Shown here piece by piece: positions 7,507-15,259 of a DNA stretch of 16,751 nt; position 1 is the first letter of the stretch; every line of letters begins with the position of its first letter. The position numbers and the translations under genes are program-made. The stretch spans positions 1 to 16,751 of the forward strand of contig JAQGHK010000286.1 in NCBI GenBank assembly GCA_028288875.1, read 5' to 3'. The notes under the pieces were generated by a model. The model was not told the origin of the DNA. It was given only the letters and a program-made list of their open reading frames with translations, and searched no databases. The stretch comes from Phycisphaerales bacterium. Its GTDB lineage: Bacteria; Planctomycetota; Phycisphaerae; Tepidisphaerales; Tepidisphaeraceae.

Positions 7507-8161
7507 CGTGCGAACGAAGATTCTTAAGGACAACGATCGCGTCGCGCGGTCGCTACGCGAGCGGTTCGACGCGGCGGGCGTGTTTGTCGTCAGCCTGGTA
7601 TCGAGTCCGGGCGCGGGGAAGACGGCATTCCTGCAGAAGACGCTGACTGTTCTTCGCGAACGCTATCGCGTGGCCGCGTTGGTCGGCGATTTGGCGACGG
7701 AAAATGACGCCAACCGATTGGCCCAAAGCGGTGCGCCGGTCCGGCAGATCGTCACCGGCACCGTCTGTCACCTTGAGGCGGCCATGGTCGACACCGCGCT
7801 GGGCGATTGGCGGCTGGAAGAGCTCGATATTCTCTTCATCGAAAACGTCGGCAACCTTGTTTGCCCCAGCAGCTACGACCTCGGCGAACATCTGCGGTTG
7901 GTATTGCTGTCAACGACCGAAGGGGCCGACAAGCCCCTGAAGTATCCGACGATTTTTAACACCGCGGACTTGGCCGTGATTACGAAAAGTGATCTGGCCG
8001 TCGCCGTTGAGTTCGATCGGCCGGCCGCTTTGGCGGCGATCGAATCGGTGCGGCCGGGGATGACGGTGCTAGAAACTTCGGCCAAGTCGGCCGATGGGCT
8101 GGCGCCGTGGCTGGCGATACTGGAGGAGCGCCTAGCCGAGCGCGAATCGGGCGTCGCGTGA
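7487..8161 (+). CDS. hypB: Nickel-insertion GTPase HypB
   Basis: HypB of 224 residues, the GTPase partner of HypA in nickel delivery. Visible are the P-loop SPGAGKT (40-46), GDLATENDANRL (68-79), the metal-binding Cys94-His95 in TGTVCHLEA, the ENVGNLVCPSSYDLGEH block with Cys126 (about 119-135), and TKSD (166-169) in the guanine-specificity position. There is no His-rich N-terminal store and no CxxCGC motif, so it is the short form, as in Helicobacter pylori. The start at 7487 is supported by GAGGTGA just upstream. It overlaps hypA by 20 bases, and its stop overlaps the GTG start of ureE. Co-occurrence with ureG in one cluster means two related nickel GTPases are encoded together. Confidence 0.95.
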   Translation: MLPRMLDVRTKILKDNDRVARSLRERFDAAGVFVVSLVSSPGAGKTAFLQKTLTVLRERYRVAALVGDLATENDANRLAQSGAPVRQIVTGTVCHLEAAMVDTALGDWRLEELDILFIENVGNLVCPSSYDLGEHLRLVLLSTTEGADKPLKYPTIFNTADLAVITKSDLAVAVEFDRPAALAAIESVRPGMTVLETSAKSADGLAPWLAILEERLAERESGVA

Positions 8162-8607
8162 TCTGTCGAGCGATATTGCGAACGTTGGCGGCTGACGAAA
8201 GCGTGGATTGGGTGGATGTGAACTGGGAACAAACTCTTCGACGCTCTCTGCGGCTGACCAGCCGTGGCGGGGTCAAAGTCGATGTGTTGTTGCCGCCGGG
8301 CAGGCGGCTTGCTCACGCGGATGTGCTGGCGGAAGGGCTGCCGGCGATCGGCGTATGTGTGGAGGAGATCGACGTGCTGGCGATTCAGGTCGTAGACCCT
8401 GTTCTCCGCGGCCGGTTGGCATTTCACCTGGGCAACCTGCACGTGGCAGCCCAGATCACGCCGCAATCGATCCTGACGCCCGACGACGGCCCGGCCCGCG
8501 CGGCCGCCGATTTGTTCGGCCTTTCGTTTGCGGTCGAGTCGGCCCGATTTTATCCGGAACCAGTGACGCTCGATCGCGTGTTTCGATTTGAAGGGAAGCT
8601 CTCATGA
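8158..8607 (+). CDS. ureE: Urease nickel chaperone UreE
   Basis: A UreE-family protein of 149 residues. The N-terminal half (about 20-75) is a beta-rich domain with the TSRGGVKVDVLLPPGRRLAH pattern that corresponds to UreE's LTTxxGxxxxLxLPxGxxLxxGD stretch. The C-terminal half holds LAFHLGNLHVAAQI (87-100), the hallmark of the UreE nickel-binding domain, with His95 the bridging nickel ligand in the family. The His residues that follow in Klebsiella UreE (HHDH) are replaced by PDDGPA, and there is no His-rich tail. Nickel storage capacity should be low. A GTG start at 8158 overlaps the hypB stop (GTGA, 8158-8161). Its stop overlaps the hupE ATG (ATGA, 8604-8607). The sequence is divergent, so the assignment rests on the C-terminal motif and context. 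Confidence 0.85.
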   Translation: MICRAILRTLAADESVDWVDVNWEQTLRRSLRLTSRGGVKVDVLLPPGRRLAHADVLAEGLPAIGVCVEEIDVLAIQVVDPVLRGRLAFHLGNLHVAAQITPQSILTPDDGPARAAADLFGLSFAVESARFYPEPVTLDRVFRFEGKLS

Positions 8608-9209
8608 TCACGAAACGTCGGAACCGCACCGCGTCGCTGGTTGCCGTCTTTACGCTGCTCGCGATGACGAGCGTTGCGTCGGCCCATCCCGGGCATGGCG
8701 CGCAAGGATTCGCCAGCGGCGTTTCTCATCCGGTTACGGGCCTCGATCATATTATGGCGATGGTCGGCGTCGGTCTGCTCGCCGTTGGCTTGCGGCGCGC
8801 ATGGGTTTGGGCGCTGCCACTGACGTTCGTCGGCTTCATGGTCATTGGCGCGGCGGCCGGGACCTGGGGCTGGTTTGTGCCTTCATGGTTGGCGGAAACA
8901 GGCATCGCGGTGTCCGTCGTTATCTTTGGTCTGTTGGTGACCCTCGGCGCAAAGGTGCCGGCCTTTGCCGTTGCTCCGCTCGTAGCGTTGTTCGCCATCT
9001 GCCACGGCTCGGCCCATGCAGCGGAAATGCCTGAGGGCAGTTCGATCGCGGCATTCTTCGTTGGCTTCGTAGTCAGCACGGCGTTCCTACATGCGATCGG
9101 TATCGCCGCGGGTCTGAAGCTTGGCCGCCAAGGAACAACGGCGATTGTTCGCGGCTGTGGCGTGGCGATGAGCCTGTGTGGCATGTCGATGCTGGCTGGC
9201 GTTCTTTAA
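8604..9209 (+). CDS. HupE/UreJ-family nickel permease
   Basis: Membrane protein of 201 residues. An N-terminal signal-like segment (1-27) ends in SVASA, just before HPGHG. Then come the family motif HPVTGLDHIMAM (42-53), several hydrophobic helices, a second motif HGSAHAAE (134-141) and FLHAIGIAAG (161-170). The histidine and acidic residues in these motifs are the presumed nickel sites. HupE and UreJ proteins import nickel for hydrogenase or urease; placement between ureE and ureD points to urease. It overlaps ureE by 4 bases and is followed 8 bases later by ureD. The symbol is left empty because hupE and ureJ are both used for this family. Confidence 0.92.
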   Translation: MITKRRNRTASLVAVFTLLAMTSVASAHPGHGAQGFASGVSHPVTGLDHIMAMVGVGLLAVGLRRAWVWALPLTFVGFMVIGAAAGTWGWFVPSWLAETGIAVSVVIFGLLVTLGAKVPAFAVAPLVALFAICHGSAHAAEMPEGSSIAAFFVGFVVSTAFLHAIGIAAGLKLGRQGTTAIVRGCGVAMSLCGMSMLAGVL

Positions 9210-9217
9210 TTGAATTG

Positions 9218-10075
9218 ATGCTCGCCACTATGCCCATCTCCTTAGCTGAATTGCCGGTAGAAAAGTCGTCGCTGTGCGGCGATGTCGTCTGCGAACGCGT
9301 CGCCGGCCGATCGGTGTTGACGCGGTTATGGGCGACCGATCCGCTGAAACTTCTGTCGCCACGCTCGGCCGGCGACGCGGCGCATGTGGTACTGAGTTCT
9401 TACGGCGGCGGCCTGCTCGGCGGCGATGTTGTTGCCGTTCGGGCCGATGTTCGGCCGGGCGCGAAACTGCTCGTGACCACGCAGTCTTCCGGCAAGGTGT
9501 ATCGCACTACCGGCGAGGCTAGCGTTCAGACGCTTGATGCGATTGTGGATGAAGACGCTGTCTTCGCCGTGCTGCCTGATCCGCTGTGTGCCTACGCCGG
9601 TGCTCGTTTTCAGCAGCGGCAGACGTTCGATTTGTCGCCGAGTGCGAATCTGGTGTGGCTCGACTGGATTACCAGTGGACGGCACGGGCGCGGCGAACGC
9701 TGGGCGATGCAGGAGATGGTCAGCCGTACGACTGTGCGTGTAAGCGGCCGCGATCGGTTGCGTGAGACGTTGGCGCTCGACGGCGAAGCGAATGCGATTA
9801 CGTCGCTCTTGCGCGTCGGGCGGTTTGATTGCTATGCCGTGCTTGCCGTGTTCGGACCGAAGCTGCAGACGTTGGCGGATGCGGCACGGGCGGCGGTGCG
9901 GTCATTGAACTTAGCATCGCCGATCACATTGCTGGCATCCGATTCGGCGGTGGTTGGTGGAGCGGTGTTCCGCGTGCTCGGGCCGGACGTGCAGACCGTG
10001 CGTGCACTGATATCGCAACTGCTCCTGCCGTTGGGTGATCTGCTCGGCCACGATCCTTGGGCCCGAAAATGGTGA
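9218..10075 (+). CDS. ureD: Urease accessory protein UreD (UreH)
   Basis: UreD of about 285 residues, normal length. It is the scaffold that contacts apo-urease and, with UreF and UreG, forms the path for nickel into the active site. Recognisable family blocks are VLSSYGGGLLGGDVV with the double-glycine loop, LVTTQSSGKVYRT, LPDPLCAYAGARFQQRQTFDL, and WLDWITSGRHGRGERW. Two in-frame ATGs, at 9218 and 9230, are possible starts. The first is used because it lies 8 bases after the hupE stop, though neither has a clear Shine-Dalgarno. A GTG further upstream at 9176 would overlap hupE and is less likely. ureAB follows after 20 bases. Confidence 0.95.
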   Translation: MLATMPISLAELPVEKSSLCGDVVCERVAGRSVLTRLWATDPLKLLSPRSAGDAAHVVLSSYGGGLLGGDVVAVRADVRPGAKLLVTTQSSGKVYRTTGEASVQTLDAIVDEDAVFAVLPDPLCAYAGARFQQRQTFDLSPSANLVWLDWITSGRHGRGERWAMQEMVSRTTVRVSGRDRLRETLALDGEANAITSLLRVGRFDCYAVLAVFGPKLQTLADAARAAVRSLNLASPITLLASDSAVVGGAVFRVLGPDVQTVRALISQLLLPLGDLLGHDPWARKW

Positions 10076-10095
10076 GAAGAGAAGGAACCTGATTC

Positions 10096-10779
10096 ATGCA
10101 CCTTGCCCCACGCGACATCGACAAACTGCTGCTACACAACGCCGGTTTTCTCGCGCAGAAGCGCTTGGCCCGCGGCCTGCGGTTGAACTATCCGGAAGCC
10201 GTCGCGCTCATCGCGACTCAGTTGCTGGAATTCATCCGCGACGGCCGCCGTGTGAGCGAATTGATGGACATCGGCCGGCGTTTTCTGGGCCGGCGGCAGG
10301 TGATGAGCGGCGTGCCCGAAATGATTTACGACGTGCAGGTGGAAGGCACCTTTCCCGACGGGACGAAGCTCGTGACGGTTCATCACCCGGTCGTGGCAGA
10401 AGACGGTGATCTCTCGCTCGCGCTCTATGGCAGCTTTCTCCCGGTGCCGGCCCTGAATATCTTCAAGGACGATGCACCGGCGGTCCCCGGGGAAGCGATG
10501 ATCGGCAGGGGCCAAATCGAATTGAACTCCGACCGAGTCGCCATATCGCTCGATGTCGTGAACATGGGCGACCGACCGGTGCAGGTGGGCAGCCATTATC
10601 ACTTCGGGGAGACGAATGCGGGGCTGAAGTTCGACCGTGCGCTGGCCGCTGGCAAGCGGCTCGACATACCCGCAGGCACGGCCGTTCGCTTCGAGCCGGG
10701 GGAACGAAAGACGGTCACGCTTGTCGAGATCGCGGGCAAGCGCATCGTCACCGGCGGCAATCGCAACGCGGGGAAATAA
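10096..10779 (+). CDS. Fused urease gamma-beta subunit (UreA-UreB)
   Basis: Two of the three usual urease structural subunits in one 227-residue chain, as in the UreA protein of Helicobacter pylori. Residues 1-100 are the gamma part: LAPRDIDKLLLHNAGFLAQKR, LNYPEAVALI and MIYDVQVEGTFPDGTKLVTV. Residues about 101-134 are a linker longer than that of H. pylori. Residues about 135-227 are the beta part: RGQIELNSDR, VVNMGDRPVQVGSHYHF, KFDRALAAGKRLDIPAGTAV and RFEPGERKTV. The chain ends 15 residues after IAGK (RIVTGGNRNAGK), so the usual beta tail beyond the GFxG position is nearly absent. A Shine-Dalgarno AAGGAA sits about 8 bases before the ATG. ureC starts 3 bases after the stop. Confidence 0.96.
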   Translation: MHLAPRDIDKLLLHNAGFLAQKRLARGLRLNYPEAVALIATQLLEFIRDGRRVSELMDIGRRFLGRRQVMSGVPEMIYDVQVEGTFPDGTKLVTVHHPVVAEDGDLSLALYGSFLPVPALNIFKDDAPAVPGEAMIGRGQIELNSDRVAISLDVVNMGDRPVQVGSHYHFGETNAGLKFDRALAAGKRLDIPAGTAVRFEPGERKTVTLVEIAGKRIVTGGNRNAGK

Positions 10780-10782
10780 ATC

Positions 10783-12510
10783 ATGGCCTACAAGATCGAT
10801 AAAACCGCCTACGCCGACATGTACGGCCCGACGACTGGCGATCGCCTGCGATTGGGCGATACATCGCTGATTCTCAAGGTCGAAAAAGATCTCACGCAAT
10901 ACGGCGACGAGTGCAAATTCGGCGGCGGCAAAGTGCTGCGAGAAGGCATGGGCCAAGCAACCGGCGTGCACGATAAAGATGCACTCGATCTGCTGATCAC
11001 CAACGCGTTGATCCTCGATTACACCGGCATCTACAAAGCAGATATCGGCATCAAAGGTGGCCGGATTGTCGGCATCGGGAAAGCTGGCAATCCGGATGTG
11101 ATGGCGGGCGTTACGCCGGGCATGACGTTCGGCGTGACGACCGAAGTTCTCGCCGGCGAAGGCCTGATCGTCACGGCCGGCGGAATTGATACGCACATTC
11201 ACTACATCTGCCCGCAGCAGGCGCACGAGGCGATCGCCGCCGGCCTGACGACGATGATTGGCGGCGGCACGGGGCCCAACACGGGCACCAGCGCTACCAC
11301 CTGCACACCCGGCGCGTTTCATCTGCAGATGATGATTGAGGCGACCGACACGCTGCCGCTGAACTTCGGCTTCACCGGCAAAGGCAACGACAGCGGCCCA
11401 GCCGGCCTGGAAGATCAGATCAAGGCCGGCGCGATCGGGCTGAAACTGCATGAAGACTGGGGCACTACGCCGTCGGCGATCGATTCGTGTCTCACCGTGG
11501 CCGACAAGTACGACGTGCAGGTGACGATTCACACCGACACGCTGAACGAAAGCGGGTTTGTCGAAGACACGATTGCCGCGTTCAAGGGCCGGACGATTCA
11601 CAGCTATCACACCGAAGGTGCCGGCGGTGGCCACGCGCCAGACATCATCAAAGTCTGCGGCGAGCCGAACGTCATTCCGTCATCAACGAATCCGACCAAG
11701 CCGTACACCGTCAATACCATCGACGAGCACCTGGACATGCTGATGGTCTGCCATCATCTGGATCCAAACCTGGCCGAGGACGTGGCATTCGCTGAGAGCC
11801 GCATTCGCGGCGAGACGATCGCGGCCGAGGATATTCTGCATGACCTCGGCGCGCTCAGCATCATCAGCAGCGACAGCCAGGCCATGGGCCGGATCGGCGA
11901 AGTGATCACGCGCACTTGGCAGACGGCGAGCAAGATGAAAGACCAGCGCGGGGCCCTGCCGGAAGACGCGAAGGACGGTGCCGGCGATCACGACAATCTG
12001 CGCATTCGGCGCTACGTTGCCAAATACACCATCAACCCCGCCATCGCCCACGGCGTGGGCGAATACGTCGGCAGTATCGAAGTCGGGAAGCTGGCGGATT
12101 TGGTACTCTGGAAACCGGCGATGTTCGGCAGCCGGCCGGAGAGCGTCGTGAAGGGCGGCATTATCGCCTGGGCGCAAATGGGCGATCCAAACGCCAGCAT
12201 CCCCACGCCGCAGCCCGTGTACATGCGGCCGCAGTTCGGCAGCTTTGGGGCGGCGACAGGGACGGCCGCGGTGACGTTCGTCAGCCAGGCCAGTCTGGAT
12301 GCGGGGCGGGTGCAGACCTATCGCGTGAATCGCAAGCTGCTGCCCGTGAAAAATTGTCGCAGCATTGGCAAAAAGGACATGAAACTGAACGACGCCACGC
12401 CGGTGATGACGGTCGACCCCGAGACGTACAAGGTGACTGCGGATGGCGTTCACCTGACCTGCGCCGCCGCGGAAACCTTGCCGCTGGCGCAGCGGTATTG
12501 CCTGTTCTAA
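10783..12510 (+). CDS. ureC: Urease alpha subunit UreC
   Basis: Catalytic subunit of urease, 575 residues. It hydrolyses urea to ammonia and carbamate in the cytoplasm. Every active-site residue is present, offset by +4 from Klebsiella numbering: His138 and His140 (DTHIH), the carbamylated Lys221 (GLKLHEDWG), His250 (VTIHTDT), His276 (HSYHTEGAGGGHAPD), the flap Cys323 and catalytic His324 (MVCHHLDP), and Asp364 (SDSQAMGR). The C-terminus is the normal LPLAQRYCLF. It starts 3 bases after ureAB and is the last urease gene; a weak terminator-like hairpin follows about 50 bases downstream. The enzyme should be functional if nickel is supplied. The 500-codon open frame on the opposite strand is a by-product of codon composition. 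Confidence 0.99.
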   Translation: MAYKIDKTAYADMYGPTTGDRLRLGDTSLILKVEKDLTQYGDECKFGGGKVLREGMGQATGVHDKDALDLLITNALILDYTGIYKADIGIKGGRIVGIGKAGNPDVMAGVTPGMTFGVTTEVLAGEGLIVTAGGIDTHIHYICPQQAHEAIAAGLTTMIGGGTGPNTGTSATTCTPGAFHLQMMIEATDTLPLNFGFTGKGNDSGPAGLEDQIKAGAIGLKLHEDWGTTPSAIDSCLTVADKYDVQVTIHTDTLNESGFVEDTIAAFKGRTIHSYHTEGAGGGHAPDIIKVCGEPNVIPSSTNPTKPYTVNTIDEHLDMLMVCHHLDPNLAEDVAFAESRIRGETIAAEDILHDLGALSIISSDSQAMGRIGEVITRTWQTASKMKDQRGALPEDAKDGAGDHDNLRIRRYVAKYTINPAIAHGVGEYVGSIEVGKLADLVLWKPAMFGSRPESVVKGGIIAWAQMGDPNASIPTPQPVYMRPQFGSFGAATGTAAVTFVSQASLDAGRVQTYRVNRKLLPVKNCRSIGKKDMKLNDATPVMTVDPETYKVTADGVHLTCAAAETLPLAQRYCLF

Positions 12511-12558
12511 CCGCCAGTGGTATTTCGCGGCCGGGTAAAAGCAGTAAAAACAGCGGCC

Positions 12559-12594
12559 CCCCAGTGGGCATTGCTGGGGCTAGTGCTTTTTATT
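12559..12594 (+). terminator. Possible terminator after ureC
   Basis: CCCCAG (12559-12564) pairs with CTGGGG (12574-12579), with possible wobble pairs extending the stem inward. TTTTT (12587-12591) and ATT follow after a 7-base gap. The stem is short and the T run is displaced, so termination may be partial. It would end the hypA-ureC operon before the glycosyltransferase gene. Confidence 0.4.
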
Positions 12595-12677
12595 GCATCT
12601 CCTCAGTTTAGAAGAGCGTATACCGTTCAAATAGTTTAACTTGACCTGGGATTGCCAACTAAGACGATAGACCTTTG

Positions 12678-13856
12678 ATGCCCTCGCCGCGCCGCGTCCT
12701 TTTCATAGATCACACTGCACAGCTTGGCGGTGGCGAAGTGGCGCTGTTAAACCTAATCGCAGCCCTCGATCGCACCCGCGATGAACCGGTCGTAGTTCTG
12801 TTCGGTCATGGCCCGCTGATCGATAAATTGGCAGCCATCGGCATCGAAGCGACTGTTCTCCGACTCGACCCTAAAATCGCGGAAGTCCGGAAGGACGCGC
12901 TCGGCACCCTGCGGGCCGGCCCCGCAATGGCGATGACCCTGTTGAGGTTCGTCTGGACGGTCCGGCGATTCATTCGGCGGTCAAACATCGACTTGGTGCA
13001 TACGAACTCGCTGAAGGCCGACCTGATTGGTGGTCTTGCCGCTCGCCTGGCGCGTCGGCCGGTGGTATGGCACGTGCGGGATCGAATCGCCGAAGACTAC
13101 CTGCCGGCGAGGGCGGTAAAGCTGTTTCGCGCGATGGCCCGGCGCGTGCCGACGGGGGTCATCGCGAACTCTCGCGCGACACTCGACACCATGAACCCGG
13201 CCGGCGATCCGCCGCGCATTGGCAAGAAACGGGCCTGGGTCGTGCATGACGGCACATGCATCACACCGCTACCGCCGCCGGTAATGCGCGAGGATGATTG
13301 CGTCATCGGCCTGGTCGGTCGGCTTGCACCGTGGAAGGGCCAGCACATTTTCATTGAGGCGGCAGCCCGCGTGCGGGCGCGTTTCCCCGAAGTGCGTTTT
13401 CAAATCATCGGGGCCGCGCTTTTCGGCGAGAATGACTACGAGCGTTCGCTTCACGCCAGCGTTGAAGCACTTGGACTTGGCGAGGTGATCGAGTTCACCG
13501 GCTTCCGTCCGGATGTCGACGTTGCCATCGCTAATTTGGATATTCTGCTACACGCGTCGACGACCGGCGAACCGTTCGGCCAAGTCATCATTGAAGGCAT
13601 GGTTGCGGGAAAACCCGTGATTGCCACGCGCGGCGGCGGTGTGCCGGACATCGTCGTCGATGGCGAAACTGGCGTGCTTGTGCCGATGGGCGATGCCGCG
13701 GCGATGGCAGTGGCAATGGAACGACTGCTAGCCGATCCTGATCTGCGGCAGTCCATGGGAACGGCTGGGCGGCGGCGGGTCGAAGAACACTTCACGATGG
13801 CCCATGTCGCGGCCAATCTTCAAGACGTATTCGATCAGATCGTCCCACCGAAATAA
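12678..13856 (+). CDS. GT4-type glycosyltransferase (GT-B fold)
   Basis: Glycosyltransferase of 392 residues. The N-terminal Rossmann domain opens with VLFIDHTAQLGGGEVALLNL, containing the acceptor-side GGGE loop (17-20). The C-terminal nucleotide-sugar domain (about 207-345) has IGLVGRLAPWKGQ with Lys220, and the retaining-enzyme EX7E motif Glu298 to Glu306 (EPFGQVIIE), followed by GKPVIATRGGGVPDIV. It should transfer a sugar from a nucleotide donor to a glycan or lipid at the cytoplasmic face; donor and acceptor cannot be told. The ATG at 12678 is used; a TTG directly before it (12675) is an alternative. No strong Shine-Dalgarno is seen. It is separated from ureC by 167 bases, and no functional link to urea use is apparent. 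It converges with the symporter gene, with just 3 bases between stops. Confidence 0.9.
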   Translation: MPSPRRVLFIDHTAQLGGGEVALLNLIAALDRTRDEPVVVLFGHGPLIDKLAAIGIEATVLRLDPKIAEVRKDALGTLRAGPAMAMTLLRFVWTVRRFIRRSNIDLVHTNSLKADLIGGLAARLARRPVVWHVRDRIAEDYLPARAVKLFRAMARRVPTGVIANSRATLDTMNPAGDPPRIGKKRAWVVHDGTCITPLPPPVMREDDCVIGLVGRLAPWKGQHIFIEAAARVRARFPEVRFQIIGAALFGENDYERSLHASVEALGLGEVIEFTGFRPDVDVAIANLDILLHASTTGEPFGQVIIEGMVAGKPVIATRGGGVPDIVVDGETGVLVPMGDAAAMAVAMERLLADPDLRQSMGTAGRRRVEEHFTMAHVAANLQDVFDQIVPPK

Positions 13857-13859
13857 GGC

Positions 13860-15158
13860 TTACGCGGGTTGCGGCGTTGCGGTAGACGTCTCAGGCTCGG
13901 GGTCCGTCTGTTCTCCCGGTCGCTCTTTCCCATCAACCAGGCAGCTCACGATCGAGTCCGACAGCACGTTGATCATCGTACGGCAACGGTCCAGGAACCA
14001 ATCGACCGTCAACAGCAGCGGAATCATCGTGACAGGCAGGCCGACGGCGTTGAAAACGAGTGTCATCGTCACCAGCCCGGCCTCCGGAATGCCGGCCGCC
14101 CCGGTGCCGGCAATCACGCTGGTCAGCACCACGAGCACCTGCTGAGGGATCGACAGATCCATGCCGATGAGCTGGGCGACGAACAGGGCACACATCGCTT
14201 CGTAAAGCGCAGTGCCGTCGTTGTTAAAGTTGCTGCCGATCATCGCGCCAAGATCGGCCGACTTCTCTCGGATTTTGACCTTCTCCGTCAGGCAGGCATA
14301 AGTGACCGGCGTGCTGGCCGTGCTGCTGGCGGTGGAGAATGCCATCACCAGGGCATCCCGCATGCCGTGCAGCAGGTAGAGCGGGCGGACCCAGGAGCCG
14401 AGCCGCAGGCGTGTCAGATAGAAGCAGGTCTGCAGGGCGAGCGCCACCAGCACGGCCGCGACGAACCAACCGAGATTGGCGAACTTCGCGAACCCCTCCA
14501 GACCCACCAGATTGGTCACCTTGCAGAAGATCGCCAGCGGGACCAGTGCGATCACCCAATGCAGCATGACGACGATGGCGTCAAAGCCGGCGGCCGCCAC
14601 GGTCGCCGCGCCTTTGCGATACGCCGGCAACGCCCGGAAGGCGAAGCCGACACCCAATGCGATGATGATCGCGCTGACCGGATTGCCATCGACCAACGGC
14701 TTCAGCAGGCTGCCGGGGACATTCTCCAGCAGCTTCGCAATCGGATCGCCACCGACGGCAGCGGGGGCGGTGGTGGGGGCCGCCGGGGCATGACTATGCC
14801 GGCCAGGCTGCAAAACATTTGCGACCAGCAACCCAATGAGTACGGCAACCAGTGTGTTGGTGAAGAGCAGCCAGACAAGCTTCCGCCCGTCGCGACCTTC
14901 CACATCGGCCGTCAGCAGTGCTCGTACGACGGCCAGGAAGATCAGCGGCGTTGCCAAGGCATTCAGCAGTCGCAGCACCAGCAGGGCGGGCACGTTGATC
15001 GCTCCGAGCGCCTTCTGCACGCCCGGTCCGGTCATCTGTCCCATGATCGCCCCGGCAATGATGCCGAGGATCAAGCCAATCAGGATGCGGAGGTAGAGGG
15101 GAAGTCGCTGCCAGCGAGCGAACGGACCCGTGGCGGGTTGCGGAATGACGTCGGACAT
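13860..15158 (-). CDS. Dicarboxylate/amino acid:cation symporter (DAACS, SLC1-like)
   Basis: Secondary transporter of 432 residues in the glutamate/aspartate/C4-dicarboxylate family (GltPh-like), located in the inner membrane. Hairpin 1 has the serine-rich STASSTASTP (275-284). Helix 7 has NNDGT (312-316), where most members have NMDGT. Hairpin 2 has AGTGAAGIPEAGL (350-362). Helix 8 has DWFLDRCRTMINVLSD (386-401). It retains the residues equivalent to GltPh Asp390, Asp394, Arg397, Thr398, Asn401 and Asp405. The retained arginine suggests an acidic amino acid or dicarboxylate substrate. A His/Ala/Pro-rich loop (about 118-137) after helix 3 and a hydrophilic Pro/Thr/Glu tail look like lineage-specific additions. 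No Shine-Dalgarno is evident at the start. The stop lies 3 bases from that of the convergent glycosyltransferase. Confidence 0.92.
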   Translation of the reverse strand: MSDVIPQPATGPFARWQRLPLYLRILIGLILGIIAGAIMGQMTGPGVQKALGAINVPALLVLRLLNALATPLIFLAVVRALLTADVEGRDGRKLVWLLFTNTLVAVLIGLLVANVLQPGRHSHAPAAPTTAPAAVGGDPIAKLLENVPGSLLKPLVDGNPVSAIIIALGVGFAFRALPAYRKGAATVAAAGFDAIVVMLHWVIALVPLAIFCKVTNLVGLEGFAKFANLGWFVAAVLVALALQTCFYLTRLRLGSWVRPLYLLHGMRDALVMAFSTASSTASTPVTYACLTEKVKIREKSADLGAMIGSNFNNDGTALYEAMCALFVAQLIGMDLSIPQQVLVVLTSVIAGTGAAGIPEAGLVTMTLVFNAVGLPVTMIPLLLTVDWFLDRCRTMINVLSDSIVSCLVDGKERPGEQTDPEPETSTATPQPA

Positions 15159-15259
15159 GGGCCGGACTGTAACTTGGGCGCGGCTAAACGCGATGCGATT
15201 AGAAAGAAGCCAACGTCTTGTAGCCGCAATGCTGAGTAAATTTCGGCGCGATTATTCGC

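Noticed and set aside
10132..11634. A 500-codon open frame on the minus strand
   Set aside because: It is antisense to ureAB and ureC, has no recognisable domain, and is explained by the lack of stops opposite GC-rich codons.
12641..12671. Promoter before the glycosyltransferase (TTGACC with a possible GATAGA box)
   Set aside because: The -35 word is good, but the -10 word is poor and would place the transcript start almost on the ATG, so support is too weak.
13869..15239. A 456-codon open frame on the plus strand
   Set aside because: It is antisense to the symporter, whose motifs are intact. The translation is Arg/Gln/His-rich without domain features.
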